From Paraburkholderia bannensis NBRC 103871 (GTDB taxonomy: Bacteria; Pseudomonadota; Gammaproteobacteria; Burkholderiales; Burkholderiaceae): a stretch of 64,000 bases of DNA. The notes under the pieces were generated by a model that saw nothing but the letters and a program-made list of their open reading frames with translations, was not told the origin of the DNA and searched no databases. Every line of letters begins with the position of its first letter. The stretch's first letter is position 1. Position numbers and translations under genes: made by a program. Below are positions 17,794 through 26,970 of this stretch, piece by piece. The stretch spans positions 1 to 64,000 of the forward strand of contig NZ_BAYA01000008.1 of NCBI RefSeq assembly GCF_000685015.1, given 5' to 3'.

Positions 17794-18518
17794 GCTTGAA
17801 GCTCCTGCTGGAAATCCACGCGCTGCCACAGCACGAACGGCGCGCCGGGCTGCGGCTCGACGTAGATCGCCGCGCCGTGCACGGGCAGCGCGCCCGCGTC
17901 GCACATCTGCGTGTTCCAGGCGTGCATGAGCGCTGCGCGCGCGGCTGCATCGTCGAGCGAATCGGAAAGCGTCATATGAAAACGGAACTCGTCGAACACG
18001 TACGGATAGCCCCAGGTTTCGACGTAATCGCGCTGGCGCGGCGTGAGCGGCGCGTCGAGGCGCTTCGCCAGTTCGGCGGGCGTCTGTCGCGCGCGCAGCG
18101 AGCCAAGCGTGCGCAGGGCGTCGGCGGCGAGATCCTGGAGCGCTTGTGCACCCGCATCGTCAGCGGCGCACACGGCGACAAAACGGCCGATCGTCGCGGC
18201 TTGTGCAGCGACTTCGAAGCGCGCAAGGCGTGCGGCCCATGCTTGCGTGGCGGCGGCGAGCGCCTGCGGCGTCACGCCGTCGGCCAGCCGGAACGGCGGC
18301 ACCAGCGTGCCATGCCAGCCGTAGCGCGCAGGCGCCACGGTGAGCGACGCGAGCGGCCTTTCAAGCTCGGCAGGCTGCGGCGGCGCAAGCGTTGCGCCGC
18401 TTTCGGGATCGCGACCGAGCCACACGCAGCCAGCACGCCACCATGCGCTGTCACGCGGCGGCGCGAAGTAGAGCGCGAAGCGCGTCGCGGCGTTCCACTG
18501 CACGTGAGCGTCGCTCAT
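17790..18518 (-). CDS. DUF1045 family phosphonate-metabolism protein (2H-phosphoesterase-like)
   Basis: 242 aa. Two HxT motifs, His69-Gly-Thr71 (GWHGTLVPPF) and His181-Met-Thr183 (FRFHMTLSD), are the signature of 2H phosphoesterases, which hydrolyse cyclic phosphates. It is coupled to phnF and phnN by ATGA overlaps. No phnP is present in this cluster, so I infer it might open the 5-phosphoribosyl 1,2-cyclic phosphate made by PhnJ. The biochemical role is not established. The start at 18518 is preferred to upstream ones because it overlaps the phnF stop. Confidence 0.82.
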   Translation of the reverse strand: MSDAHVQWNAATRFALYFAPPRDSAWWRAGCVWLGRDPESGATLAPPQPAELERPLASLTVAPARYGWHGTLVPPFRLADGVTPQALAAATQAWAARLARFEVAAQAATIGRFVAVCAADDAGAQALQDLAADALRTLGSLRARQTPAELAKRLDAPLTPRQRDYVETWGYPYVFDEFRFHMTLSDSLDDAAARAALMHAWNTQMCDAGALPVHGAAIYVEPQPGAPFVLWQRVDFQQELQA

Positions 18519-19270
18519 ACGTCGTGCTCCACCATCAACTGCACGCGATCCGCCGCAAAGTGCGTCACGCCGTACTTGATTGCCACACCTTCCAGATCGA
18601 CGTCGACGTTTTCGACCCACAGCACCGGCTGCTGCCGGTTGATGTTCAGGCGCCGCGCCACTTCGGGCTCGGGCAGCACGCTGCCGATACGGCTCCATTT
18701 ACGCAGATAGTCGGTCACGCCGAATTCGGCGAGCGCCTTCGAGGTGCTGTCGACGCGCTCCATCACCGAAGGCAGGTCGGCAAAGCGCGCCGCCGGATAC
18801 CAGCTGCGCGCATACGTGAGCGGCACGCCGTCCGATTCATGCAGCGTTTCCAGCCGATACACCAGCGCGCCCGCGCGCAGCCCCAGCGCCTTGGCGACTG
18901 CGGGGTCGGCCTTCACGCGCGACGACGCCAGCAGCTTGCCCACCGCCGAATGCTGATGGCGCTGCAGGTTTTCGGTAAAACGCGTGCGCTTGCCGATGCT
19001 GTAGTCGATCGCGCCCGGCTGCACGAACGTGCCGCGCCCCTGCTCGACGCTCACGAGCCCCTGCGCCGCAAGGCCCAGCATTGCGCGCCGCACCGTATGG
19101 CGGTTCACGTCGAAGCGCCTGGCCAGTTCGCCTTCGCTCGGCAGCCGGCCGTCGTCGCCGAAACCCTTCGCGGCGATCTCGGCTGCGAGGATCTGTTCGA
19201 TCTGCCGCCACACCGCCAGCCCTGCGCCGCGCTCGAGCGTGCTGTGTGGCGCGTCGTCGTTCGATGTCAT
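18515..19270 (-). CDS. phnF: GntR/UTRA-family phosphonate regulator
   Basis: 251 aa. A GntR HTH (KGFGDDGRLPSEGELARRFDVNRHTVRRAMLGLAAQGLVSVEQGRGTFV) is followed by a UTRA ligand domain (VYRLETLHESDGVPLTYARSWYP). Family knowledge: PhnF represses phn genes. It is divergent from phnG, with a 16-bp palindrome in the shared intergenic region, so it likely controls both operons. Confidence 0.92.
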   Translation of the reverse strand: MTSNDDAPHSTLERGAGLAVWRQIEQILAAEIAAKGFGDDGRLPSEGELARRFDVNRHTVRRAMLGLAAQGLVSVEQGRGTFVQPGAIDYSIGKRTRFTENLQRHQHSAVGKLLASSRVKADPAVAKALGLRAGALVYRLETLHESDGVPLTYARSWYPAARFADLPSVMERVDSTSKALAEFGVTDYLRKWSRIGSVLPEPEVARRLNINRQQPVLWVENVDVDLEGVAIKYGVTHFAADRVQLMVEHDV

Positions 19271-19379
19271 GGTGCTGTCATTCCCCTCGGTTTCAATAGC
19301 GTTTTGCGCATTGTAGTGGCCAGGGCGTGATGGAAATATGAAAACGTCCTCAGTGCCGGCGTGGGTTCACTGTAACATG

Positions 19380-19395
19380 AAACGTCTAGACGTTT
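19380..19395. promoter_or_regulatory. Probable PhnF operator
   Basis: A perfect 16-bp palindrome AAACGTCTAGACGTTT lies between the divergent phnF and phnG genes, 110 bp from phnF and 127 bp from phnG. GTCTAGAC cores are typical of UTRA-type GntR sites. Assignment to PhnF is by position. Confidence 0.65.
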
Positions 19396-19521
19396 AGATG
19401 AATAGATGCTTCAATATCCCGACGTCGCGACGCCTCGCAACGTGCGCATTCCGGCAGCTGTTGCACCCGATTTAACCGGCTTTATCCGCAGTTCAATTCC
19501 GTTCACGACACAGGAACTCCG

Positions 19522-20034
19522 ATGAACGCATCCTCCGCCCCGTCCACCGCCGCCGGTTCCGCCGCGCGCCGCGCCTGGATGGCGGTTCTCGCGCGCACGC
19601 CGCGCGCCGAGCTCGAAGCGGCCCTGGCCGCCGCGCTCGGCGGCGAACCGGCGCCTTCCTTCGACTGGCTGCGCGCCCCGCAAACCGGCCTCGCCATGGT
19701 GCGCGGACGCGTCGGCGGCACCGGCAACGCCTTCAACCTGGGCGAAGCCACCGTCACGCGCGCCACGCTGCGCCTGCGCGCCGCGGGCGGCGCCACGCCG
19801 GGCGCTTACGCCGCGACCGTCGGCGTCGCCTGCCATCTGGGCCGCGACAAGCGCCGCGCCGAACTGGCTGCGCTCGCCGACGCCCTGCTGCAACAGCCCG
19901 AACGACACGCCCGCCTGCACGCGCAGTTGATCGAGCCGCTGGCCGCGCGCCTCGCCGAACAACGCGCGGCGCGGCGCGACGACACCGCCAGCACGAAGGT
20001 CGAGTTCTTCACGATGGTTCGAGGTGACGCATGA
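19522..20034 (+). CDS. phnG: Alpha-D-ribose 1-methylphosphonate 5-triphosphate synthase subunit PhnG
   Basis: 170 aa. First gene of the phnGHIJKLM operon and part of the PhnGHIJ core complex that couples a phosphonate to ATP, releasing adenine. Motifs include RRAWMAVLARTPRAEL and RGRVGGTGNAFNLGEATVTRATLRL. AGGAA lies before the ATG. Its 3' end overlaps phnH by 4 bp. Confidence 0.93.
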   Translation: MNASSAPSTAAGSAARRAWMAVLARTPRAELEAALAAALGGEPAPSFDWLRAPQTGLAMVRGRVGGTGNAFNLGEATVTRATLRLRAAGGATPGAYAATVGVACHLGRDKRRAELAALADALLQQPERHARLHAQLIEPLAARLAEQRAARRDDTASTKVEFFTMVRGDA

Positions 20035-20690
20035 ACGAATACGCCATGACTGCCGATATCGCCAGCCCGCCCGTGCACCTGTCGCTCGACGTGCTCGCGC
20101 CCGGTTTCGCCGATCCGGTTCACGACACGCAAGCCGTGTTCCGCACGCTGCTGAACGCGCTTTCGCGCCCCGGCACGATCGATACGATCGAGACCCCGCT
20201 GCCTGCCGCCGACGTTGGCACTGACGACACGCCGCGCGCCGGTCTCGCGGTGTTTGCCGCCCTGCTCGCGCTGGCCGACTACGCCACGCCGATCTGGCTC
20301 GCGCAGCCCGACGCCGCCCTCGCCGCCGCCCTGCGCTTTCACGCCGACGCGCCCCTCGCCGCCACGCCGCGCGACGCCGCCTTCGCCTACGTGCACGACG
20401 CCGCCACGCTGCCGCCGCTCGACGCGTTCGCCTGCGGCAGCGCCGAATCGCCAGAACAGTCGGCGACGGTGTTCGTGCGCGTCGATGCGCTGACGGGCGG
20501 CGCGCCGCTCACGCTCAGCGGCCCCGGCATCAAGACAACGCAGCCGTTCGCGCCCGTTGGCCTCGCCGCGCATTTCTGGCAGGAGCGCGCCGCGCTCGCG
20601 CCGCTCTTTCCGTGCGGCATCGACTTCTATTTCGTCTGCGGCGCCCAGATCGTGGGCCTGCCGCGCACGACCCGCGTGGAGGTGAACTGA
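20031..20690 (+). CDS. phnH: C-P lyase core complex subunit PhnH
   Basis: 219 aa. Typical PhnH start (FADPVHDTQAVFRTLLNALSRPGTI) and end (FPCGIDFYFVCGAQIVGLPRTTRVEV). It is a structural subunit of the PhnGHIJ complex. Coupled at both ends: ATGA with phnG, and the TGA overlaps the phnI ATG. Confidence 0.93.
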   Translation: MNEYAMTADIASPPVHLSLDVLAPGFADPVHDTQAVFRTLLNALSRPGTIDTIETPLPAADVGTDDTPRAGLAVFAALLALADYATPIWLAQPDAALAAALRFHADAPLAATPRDAAFAYVHDAATLPPLDAFACGSAESPEQSATVFVRVDALTGGAPLTLSGPGIKTTQPFAPVGLAAHFWQERAALAPLFPCGIDFYFVCGAQIVGLPRTTRVEVN

Positions 20691-21838
20691 TGTACGTCGC
20701 CGTCAAAGGAGGAGAGCGCGCGATCGAGGCATCGTGGCGCCTGCTCGACCAGGCGCGCCGTGGCGACACGAACGTGCCCGAGCTGTCCGTCGCGCAGATC
20801 CGCGAACAGATGCGCCTCGCCGTCGCCCGCGTGATGGCCGAAGGCTCGGTCTACGACGAAGAGCTCGCCGCGCTCGCGATCAAGCAGGCTGCGGGCGATC
20901 TCGTCGAAGCCATCTTTCTGCTGCGCGCCTATCGCACCACGCTGCCGCGCTTCGGCTACACGGTGCCGGTGGAAACCGAGCACATGGACGTCGCACGCCG
21001 CATTTCCGCGACCTTCAAGGACGTGCCCGGCGGCCAGGTGCTGGGCGCGACTTACGACTACACGCAGCGCCTGCTGGATTTCGCGCTGCTCGCAGAAGGG
21101 GACGATAGTCCGGATAACGAATCGATCGCCAGGCCCGCCGCATCGCATGAAGCCGAGCCGATGCCGCGCGTCGTCACGCTGCTGAACAACGAAGGCCTGA
21201 TCGAGCAGGAAACGGTCTCGGGCGAAGGCGCCGAGCCGGGCGATCTCTCGCGCGAACCGCTGTCGTTTCCCGCCGATCGCAGCGTGCGCCTGCAAAACCT
21301 CGCGCGCGGCGACGAAGGCTTCCTGCTCGCGATGGGCTACGCCACGCAGCGCGGCTACGCGCACTCGCACCCGTTCGCGGGCGAGATCCGCTTCGGCACC
21401 GTGGCCGTGGAAATGGTGCTGGACGAACTGGGCGAAGCCGTCGAGATCGGCGAAATCGACCTGACCGAATGCCAGATGATCAACCAGTTCGCGGGCAGCA
21501 AGGACATGCCGCCCGCCTTCACGCAGGGCTACGGCTTGACCTTCGGCCACGGCGAGCGCAAGGCCATGGCGATGGCGCTGGTCGATCGCGCGCTGCGCGC
21601 CGGGGAGCTGGGCGAAACGCTCGCTTCACCGACCCAGGACATCGAATTCATGCTTTCGCATAGCGACAACGTGGAGGCGTCGGGCTTCGTGCAGCACCTG
21701 AAGCTGCCGCATTACGTCGACTTCCAGGCCGAACTCGAACTCGTGCGCCGCCTGCGCGCGCAGCATGGCGAAGCGCAGGGAGAACCGCGCGACCCACTCA
21801 GCGCCGACGACGAACTGCAAACCGGGGAGGCCGCATGA
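20690..21838 (+). CDS. phnI: C-P lyase core complex subunit PhnI
   Basis: 382 aa. MYVAVKGGERAI at the start and the conserved LLNNEGL, SHPFAGEIRFG and GYGLTFGHGERKAMAMALVDRAL blocks identify PhnI, the nucleosidase subunit that attaches the phosphonate to the ribose of ATP. The ATG at 20690 overlaps the phnH stop; AGGTGA lies just upstream. Overlaps phnJ by 4 bp. Confidence 0.94.
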   Translation: MYVAVKGGERAIEASWRLLDQARRGDTNVPELSVAQIREQMRLAVARVMAEGSVYDEELAALAIKQAAGDLVEAIFLLRAYRTTLPRFGYTVPVETEHMDVARRISATFKDVPGGQVLGATYDYTQRLLDFALLAEGDDSPDNESIARPAASHEAEPMPRVVTLLNNEGLIEQETVSGEGAEPGDLSREPLSFPADRSVRLQNLARGDEGFLLAMGYATQRGYAHSHPFAGEIRFGTVAVEMVLDELGEAVEIGEIDLTECQMINQFAGSKDMPPAFTQGYGLTFGHGERKAMAMALVDRALRAGELGETLASPTQDIEFMLSHSDNVEASGFVQHLKLPHYVDFQAELELVRRLRAQHGEAQGEPRDPLSADDELQTGEAA

Positions 21839-22758
21839 ACGCGCCCGATACTTTCGACACGGCGCTCGCCTCGCACGAGACGCAGGCCGCCGATGGCTAC
21901 AACTTCGCGTACCTCGACGAGCAGACCAAGCGCATGATTCGCCGCGCGCTGCTCAAGGCGGTGGCGGTGCCGGGCTACCAGGTGCCGTTCGCCTCGCGCG
22001 AAATGCCGCTGCCGTATGGCTGGGGCACGGGCGGCATCCAGGTGACGGCGGCCATCATCGGCGCGAAGGACACGCTCAAGGTCATCGACCAGGGTTCGGA
22101 CGATACGACCAACGCCGTGAATATCCGCCGCTTTTTCGCGCGCACGACGGGCGTGGCCACCACGCGCCGCACGAGCGAGGCGACCATCGTGCAGACGCGC
22201 CACCGCATTCCGGAGACGCCGCTCACGGACAAGCAGATCCTCGTCTATCAGGTGCCGATGCCCGAGCCGCTGTTCCGTCTGGAGCCGCGCGTGGCCGAAT
22301 GCAAGAAGCTGCATGCGCTCGCCGATTACGGCCTGATCAGCGTGAAGCTCTACGAGGACATCGTGCAGCACGGCAGCATCGCCACCACCTACGACTATCC
22401 GGTGACGGTGAACGGGCGCTACCTCACCTCGCCTTCGCCGATTCCGAAGTTCGACAACCCGAAGCTGCATATGAACGCCGCGTTGCAACTGTTCGGCGCG
22501 GGCCGCGAGCGGCGCATCTATGCGATTCCACCTTATACGCCGGTGAAATCGCTCGATTTCGACGATCACCCGTTCGAAGTCCAGCGCTGGGAACACGCGT
22601 GCGCGCTGTGCGGTTCGCGCGAGAGCTTCCTCGACGAGATGATCGTCGACGATGCGGGCAAGCGCATGTTCGTGTGTTCGGACAGTGATTATTGCCACGA
22701 TCGGCGCGACAATCCGCAAGACAGTCAGGATCACGAAGCGAAGGGAGCGCAACAATGA
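21835..22758 (+). CDS. phnJ: Alpha-D-ribose 1-methylphosphonate 5-phosphate C-P lyase
   Basis: 307 aa radical-SAM enzyme that breaks the carbon-phosphorus bond. The Fe-S cluster cysteines Cys256, Cys259 and Cys281 plus catalytic Cys287 (HACALCGS...MFVCSDSDYC) have the same spacing as E. coli PhnJ. The conserved LPYGWGTGGIQ block is present. Overlaps phnI and phnK by 4 bp each. Confidence 0.96.
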   Translation: MNAPDTFDTALASHETQAADGYNFAYLDEQTKRMIRRALLKAVAVPGYQVPFASREMPLPYGWGTGGIQVTAAIIGAKDTLKVIDQGSDDTTNAVNIRRFFARTTGVATTRRTSEATIVQTRHRIPETPLTDKQILVYQVPMPEPLFRLEPRVAECKKLHALADYGLISVKLYEDIVQHGSIATTYDYPVTVNGRYLTSPSPIPKFDNPKLHMNAALQLFGAGRERRIYAIPPYTPVKSLDFDDHPFEVQRWEHACALCGSRESFLDEMIVDDAGKRMFVCSDSDYCHDRRDNPQDSQDHEAKGAQQ

Positions 22759-23537
22759 ATGCAGGAATGACGCCGCTCTTGAGCGCACGCGGCCTGACGA
22801 AACAATACGGCGGGCGCAACGGCTGTCGCGACGTGAGCTTCGACCTGTACCCCGGCGAAGTGCTGTGCATCGTCGGCGAATCGGGTTCGGGCAAGACCAC
22901 GCTGCTCAACACGCTCGCGCTGCGCACCGACGCCAATGCAGGCTCGCTCGACTACACCAGCGCGAACGGCGAAACACTCGATCTGCGCACGTTATCGGAA
23001 CCGCGCCGCCGGCTGCTCGCGCGCACCGAATGGGGCTTCGTGCAGCAGAATCCGCGCGACGGGCTGCGCGCGGGCGTGTCGGCAGGCGCCAACATCGGCG
23101 AGCCGCTGATGGCCGTGGGCGCGCGCCACTACGGGCGGATCCGCCAGAGCGCCCAGCAGTGGATGCGCCGCGTCGAGCTGGACGAGACGCGTATCGACGA
23201 ATTGCCGTCGGCGTTTTCGGGCGGCATGCAGCAGCGCCTGCAGATCGCGCGCAACCTCGTCACCGGGCCGCGCCTCGTGTTCATGGACGAACCCACCGCC
23301 GGGCTCGACGTTTCCGTGCAGGCGCGCCTGCTCGACCTGCTGCGCACGCTCACGACCACGCTGCATCTTTCCGTGCTGATCGTGACCCACGATATCGGCG
23401 TGGCGCGCCTGCTCGCGCATCGGCTGATGGTGATGCAAGGCGGCACGGTGGTCGAATCGGGCCTGACCGACCAGGTGCTCGACGATCCTCAACACCCTTA
23501 TACGCAGACGCTGGTAGCGTCCGTGCTGCCGGTCTAG
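22755..23537 (+). CDS. phnK: Phosphonate C-P lyase ABC-type ATPase PhnK
   Basis: 260 aa ABC ATPase. Walker A GESGSGKTT, signature FSGGMQQRLQIARNL, Walker B LVFMDEPTAGLD and switch His in VTHD. PhnK binds the core complex rather than serving a transporter. The ATG at 22755 overlaps the phnJ stop, which rules out the upstream in-frame start. Confidence 0.94.
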   Translation: MNAGMTPLLSARGLTKQYGGRNGCRDVSFDLYPGEVLCIVGESGSGKTTLLNTLALRTDANAGSLDYTSANGETLDLRTLSEPRRRLLARTEWGFVQQNPRDGLRAGVSAGANIGEPLMAVGARHYGRIRQSAQQWMRRVELDETRIDELPSAFSGGMQQRLQIARNLVTGPRLVFMDEPTAGLDVSVQARLLDLLRTLTTTLHLSVLIVTHDIGVARLLAHRLMVMQGGTVVESGLTDQVLDDPQHPYTQTLVASVLPV

Positions 23538-23538
23538 G

Positions 23539-24321
23539 ATGAACGCCATGACACTGAATTCCCAGCCTTCCCCGGCAGCGCGCGCGTTCGCCGAGCGCCC
23601 CGCGCTCATGCTGCGCGCCGAAGACGTGCGCAAGACCTTCACGCTGCATGGCCAGGGCGGCATCGGCATCGACGCGCTTGCGGGCGTGTCGCTCGACGTG
23701 GAGCGCGGCGAATGCGTCGTGCTGGTCGGCCCCTCGGGCGCGGGCAAGAGCACGTTCCTGCGCTGCCTGTACGGCAACTATCTGGCAAGCGGCGGTTCGA
23801 TCGCGATTCGCGACGACGCGGCGCCCACGCGGCACCTGGAAATCACGGGCGCCGAACCGCATGACGTGCTGCGCCTGCGCCGCAACGTGATGGGCTACGT
23901 GAGCCAGTTCCTGCGCGTGATTCCGCGTGTGTCGGCGCTCGACATCGTGGCCGCGCCGCTGGTGTCGCGCGGCATCGACGAAGAACAGGCGCGCGCTCGC
24001 GCCGCAGCCTTGCTCGAACGCCTGAACGTGCCGCAGCGTCTCTGGCCGCTCGCCCCTGCGACGTTCTCTGGCGGCGAGCAGCAGCGCGTGAATATCGCGC
24101 GTGGCCTGATCGCGCAGCACCGCGTGCTGTTGCTCGACGAACCCACGGCCTCGCTCGACGCGGAAAATCGCGAAGTGGTCGCGGGCCTGATCGTCGAGGC
24201 GCGCGAGCGCGGCGCGGCCATCGTCGGCGTGTTCCATGACGAGGACACGCGCGAACGTGTCGCCACCCGCGTGCTGGCCTTGCAGGCGCCACGTGTCGTG
24301 CCAGCAACGGCAGCCGCCTGA
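23539..24321 (+). CDS. phnL: Phosphonate C-P lyase ABC-type ATPase PhnL
   Basis: 260 aa ABC ATPase with Walker A GPSGAGKST, signature FSGGEQQRVNIARGL and Walker B VLLLDEPTASLD. It begins 1 bp after the phnK stop. PhnK and PhnL together drive the C-P lyase complex by ATP hydrolysis. The C-terminus is Ala-rich and slightly extended. Confidence 0.94.
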   Translation: MNAMTLNSQPSPAARAFAERPALMLRAEDVRKTFTLHGQGGIGIDALAGVSLDVERGECVVLVGPSGAGKSTFLRCLYGNYLASGGSIAIRDDAAPTRHLEITGAEPHDVLRLRRNVMGYVSQFLRVIPRVSALDIVAAPLVSRGIDEEQARARAAALLERLNVPQRLWPLAPATFSGGEQQRVNIARGLIAQHRVLLLDEPTASLDAENREVVAGLIVEARERGAAIVGVFHDEDTRERVATRVLALQAPRVVPATAAA

Positions 24322-24389
24322 ACACGCATTCGTAATGCAGATTTTGTACCCTTAACAGTGACTCAAGAACCGAATTCCGGAGCCTGACG

Positions 24390-25523
24390 ATGTTGATTAA
24401 GAACGCTCGCATCGTGACGCGAGACGACGTTTTCACCGGCACGCTGCATGTCGAAGGCGATACGATCCGCGACATCTCGCGCGGCTCCACCGCCACGCCC
24501 GAAGCCGAGGACTGGGAAGGCGACTTCCTGCTGCCGGGCCTCGTCGAGCTGCACACCGACAACCTGGAAAAGCACCTCGCGCCGCGCCCCGGCGTGCACT
24601 GGAATACCGACGCCGCGTTCGTGATCCATGACGCCCAGATCGCCGCTGCCGGCATCACCACGGTGTTCGACGCACTCGCCATCGGCACGCGCCTGGCGGT
24701 GGGCGTGCGCGGCCGCGACGTGCAACTGGCCAGCGCCGCCGCGCTCTCGCGCTTTTCCGAACGCAAGCTGCTGCGCGCCGACCACTTCCTGCATCTGCGC
24801 TGCGAGATCGCCACCGAAGACGTGATCGAGCTTTTCGACACCTTGAGCGAGCATCCGTTGCTGCGCCTGGCGTCGGTGATGGATCACACGCCGGGCCAGC
24901 GCCAGTGGCACGACCGCGCGCAATGGCGTCGCTACCAGGAGCGTCACGGCAAGTGGACTGACGAACACGCCGACAACCTGCTCACCGAAATGGAAACCGA
25001 GCAGGAGCGCTATGCGGACGCGCACCGCCGCGCCATCGTCGAGCGCTGCCGCGCACGCAACATTCCGCTCGCGAGCCACGACGACACGCTCGTCGAGCAC
25101 GTCGAGCAGGCCGCCGCCGAAGGCATCGTGCTGGCCGAATTCCCGACCACGCGCGCCGCCGCCGAAGCCGCAAGGCAACGCGGCATCGCCACGATCATGG
25201 GCGCGCCCAATGTCGTGCGCGGCGGCTCGCATTCGGGCAATGTATCGGCGCTCGAACTGGCACAGGCCGATCTGCTCGACATCCTGTCGTCCGACTACGT
25301 GCCGTCGAGCCTGCTGACTGCTGCGTTCGATCTCGTGACCAAGGCGGACTGGACGCTGCCGCGCGCGCTCGCCACGGTGTCGTGGGAGCCCGCGCACAAG
25401 GCGGGCCTGCACGACCGCGGCGCGATCGAGACGGGCCTGCGCGCGGACTTCGTGCGCGTGACCATGCTCGACACGCTGCCCGTGCCGCGCGCGACGTATC
25501 GCGCGGGCCAGCGCGTGGTCTGA
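24390..25523 (+). CDS. phnM: Alpha-D-ribose 1-methylphosphonate 5-triphosphate diphosphatase
   Basis: 377 aa amidohydrolase-fold metalloenzyme that removes pyrophosphate from the triphosphate intermediate. Metal motifs LVELHTDNLEKH near the N-terminus and FPTTRAAAEAARQRGIATIMGAPNVVRGGSHSGNVSA in the middle are typical. GGAG precedes the ATG; the 68-bp gap after phnL is the only real gap in the operon. Last gene before a hairpin at 25565. Confidence 0.95.
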   Translation: MLIKNARIVTRDDVFTGTLHVEGDTIRDISRGSTATPEAEDWEGDFLLPGLVELHTDNLEKHLAPRPGVHWNTDAAFVIHDAQIAAAGITTVFDALAIGTRLAVGVRGRDVQLASAAALSRFSERKLLRADHFLHLRCEIATEDVIELFDTLSEHPLLRLASVMDHTPGQRQWHDRAQWRRYQERHGKWTDEHADNLLTEMETEQERYADAHRRAIVERCRARNIPLASHDDTLVEHVEQAAAEGIVLAEFPTTRAAAEAARQRGIATIMGAPNVVRGGSHSGNVSALELAQADLLDILSSDYVPSSLLTAAFDLVTKADWTLPRALATVSWEPAHKAGLHDRGAIETGLRADFVRVTMLDTLPVPRATYRAGQRVV

Positions 25524-25564
25524 TCGCCTGACACCCACGCGTTTTTACCTGCTGCACTGCGGCA

Positions 25565-25612
25565 ATGGCGTGCCGTCGCCGACACTGAAACCGACGGCAC
25601 GCCATCGTTTCG
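25565..25612 (+). terminator. Terminator-like hairpin after phnM
   Basis: A perfect 14-bp stem ATGGCGTGCCGTCG (25565-25578) / CGACGGCACGCCAT (25592-25605) is followed by a mildly T-rich stretch. It lies 42 bp after phnM and probably ends the phn operon. Confidence 0.65.
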
Positions 25613-25986
25613 ATTTCAACTTCCCTTCATGCGCCACGCTTAAGCGCCAACAAGCGTCGGCGCAGGCTTCCGACTGTTGCGGCAGAGCATCGCAATCCGT
25701 TTTTCGCCGCCCTCTTCACACCTCCCCTCATCGGCCAGAAAGCCTTGTCGTATAAGGCTTTTCGCCCATTGGCAGCCAACCGCGCCGACGCGTTAGAGCA
25801 CTTGTTCGCCTGCCATCCGGTATTTCACTAGCGACGCAGCATTTTTGACCGGGTAAGCTTTGCGCCGCTGCTCGCAGCAACGCTTGCGAGGACAACCGAA
25901 TCTCCAGCGCGAGCTGTGCTGGAAAAATGCACCGTGGCGGCACGACCGCACATGGCGCGCCATGAACCATAAGAGGAGTACAAAGA
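25613..25986. other. Intergenic region before the amino-acid binding protein gene
   Basis: No convincing gene. GAGGAG (25973-25978) is the ribosome site of the next gene. I see no clear operator. Confidence 0.4.
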
Positions 25987-26754
25987 GTGAAGAAACTGCT
26001 TGCCACCCTGTCGGTTGCCCTGCTGGCCGTTTCGGCCAGTGCCGCCTACGCCAAGGACTGGACCACCGTGCGCTTCGGCGTTGACGCGAGCTACGCTCCG
26101 TTCGAATCGAAAGCTCCCGATGGCAAGCTGGTCGGCTTCGACATCGACCTCGGCAACGAGATCTGCAAGCGCATGAACGCAAAGTGCGTGTGGGTCGAGC
26201 AGGATTTCGACGGCATGATCCCGGGCCTGAAGGCCAAGAAGTTCGACGGCGTGCTCTCGTCGATGACGATCACCCCGCAGCGTCAGGAACAGATCGCTTT
26301 CTCGGCGAAGCTGTTCGACACGCCGACGCGCCTGGTCGCCAAGAAGGGCACCACGTACCAGCCGACGGCTGACTCGCTCAAGGGCAAGTCGGTGGGCGTC
26401 GAGCAAGGCACGATCCAGGAAACCTACGCGAAGGACAACTGGGCGCCCAAGGGCGTCAACGTTGTTCCCTACCAGAACCAGGACCAGGTCTACGCCGACC
26501 TGATCTCGGGCCGTCTGGACGCTGCGCTGCAAGACGAAGTGCAAGCCGACCTGGGCTTCCTGAAGACCCCGCGTGGCGCTGGCTTCCAGTTCGCCGGCAA
26601 GGAAATCCCGACGGGCGCTGCCGCTATCGGCCTGCGCAAGGAAGACGCCGACCTGAAGACCAAGATCGACAAGGCCATCGCCGACATGATCAAGGACGGC
26701 ACGTACAAGAAGATCGAAGCCAAGTACTTCGACTTCGACGTGTACGGCGGCTAA
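25987..26754 (+). CDS. Polar amino-acid ABC transporter substrate-binding protein
   Basis: 255 aa periplasmic protein with a signal peptide cut near AAYA-KDW. It shows the SBP family-3 pattern of HisJ/ArgT (VRFGVDASYAPFESKAPDGKLVGFDIDLGNEICKRM; DFDGMIPGLKAKKFDGVLSSMTITPQRQEQIAFS), so lysine/arginine/ornithine or histidine is the likely ligand class. It starts with GTG, 8 bp after GAGGAG. No permease or ATPase follows: a terminator lies 30 bp on. Its transporter must be encoded elsewhere. Confidence 0.92.
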   Translation: MKKLLATLSVALLAVSASAAYAKDWTTVRFGVDASYAPFESKAPDGKLVGFDIDLGNEICKRMNAKCVWVEQDFDGMIPGLKAKKFDGVLSSMTITPQRQEQIAFSAKLFDTPTRLVAKKGTTYQPTADSLKGKSVGVEQGTIQETYAKDNWAPKGVNVVPYQNQDQVYADLISGRLDAALQDEVQADLGFLKTPRGAGFQFAGKEIPTGAAAIGLRKEDADLKTKIDKAIADMIKDGTYKKIEAKYFDFDVYGG

Positions 26755-26783
26755 GCGGTTTTTCACGCTTTTCTGTTGTGCTG

Positions 26784-26814
26784 AAAGCCCGAGCCCTTGC
26801 GGCTCGGGCTTTTT
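26784..26814 (+). terminator. Intrinsic terminator of the amino-acid binding protein gene
   Basis: AAAGCCCGAGCC (26784-26795) / GGCTCGGGCTTTT (26801-26813) with a 5-nt loop and T-run. Confidence 0.9.
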
Positions 26815-26970
26815 GCTTCTGGGGCGCGCGGGGTGCCTCTGAGGTTCTGTCCGAGTTCTGTCCATTACGCGGATCGGCTAAGATCATGGACACCGGCCCG
26901 CCAGCGGGCCATCCACCCGGTCAAGCCGAACAACGCGCCACGCGCCTGAAGCGCCCCGCGCGCATCCATC

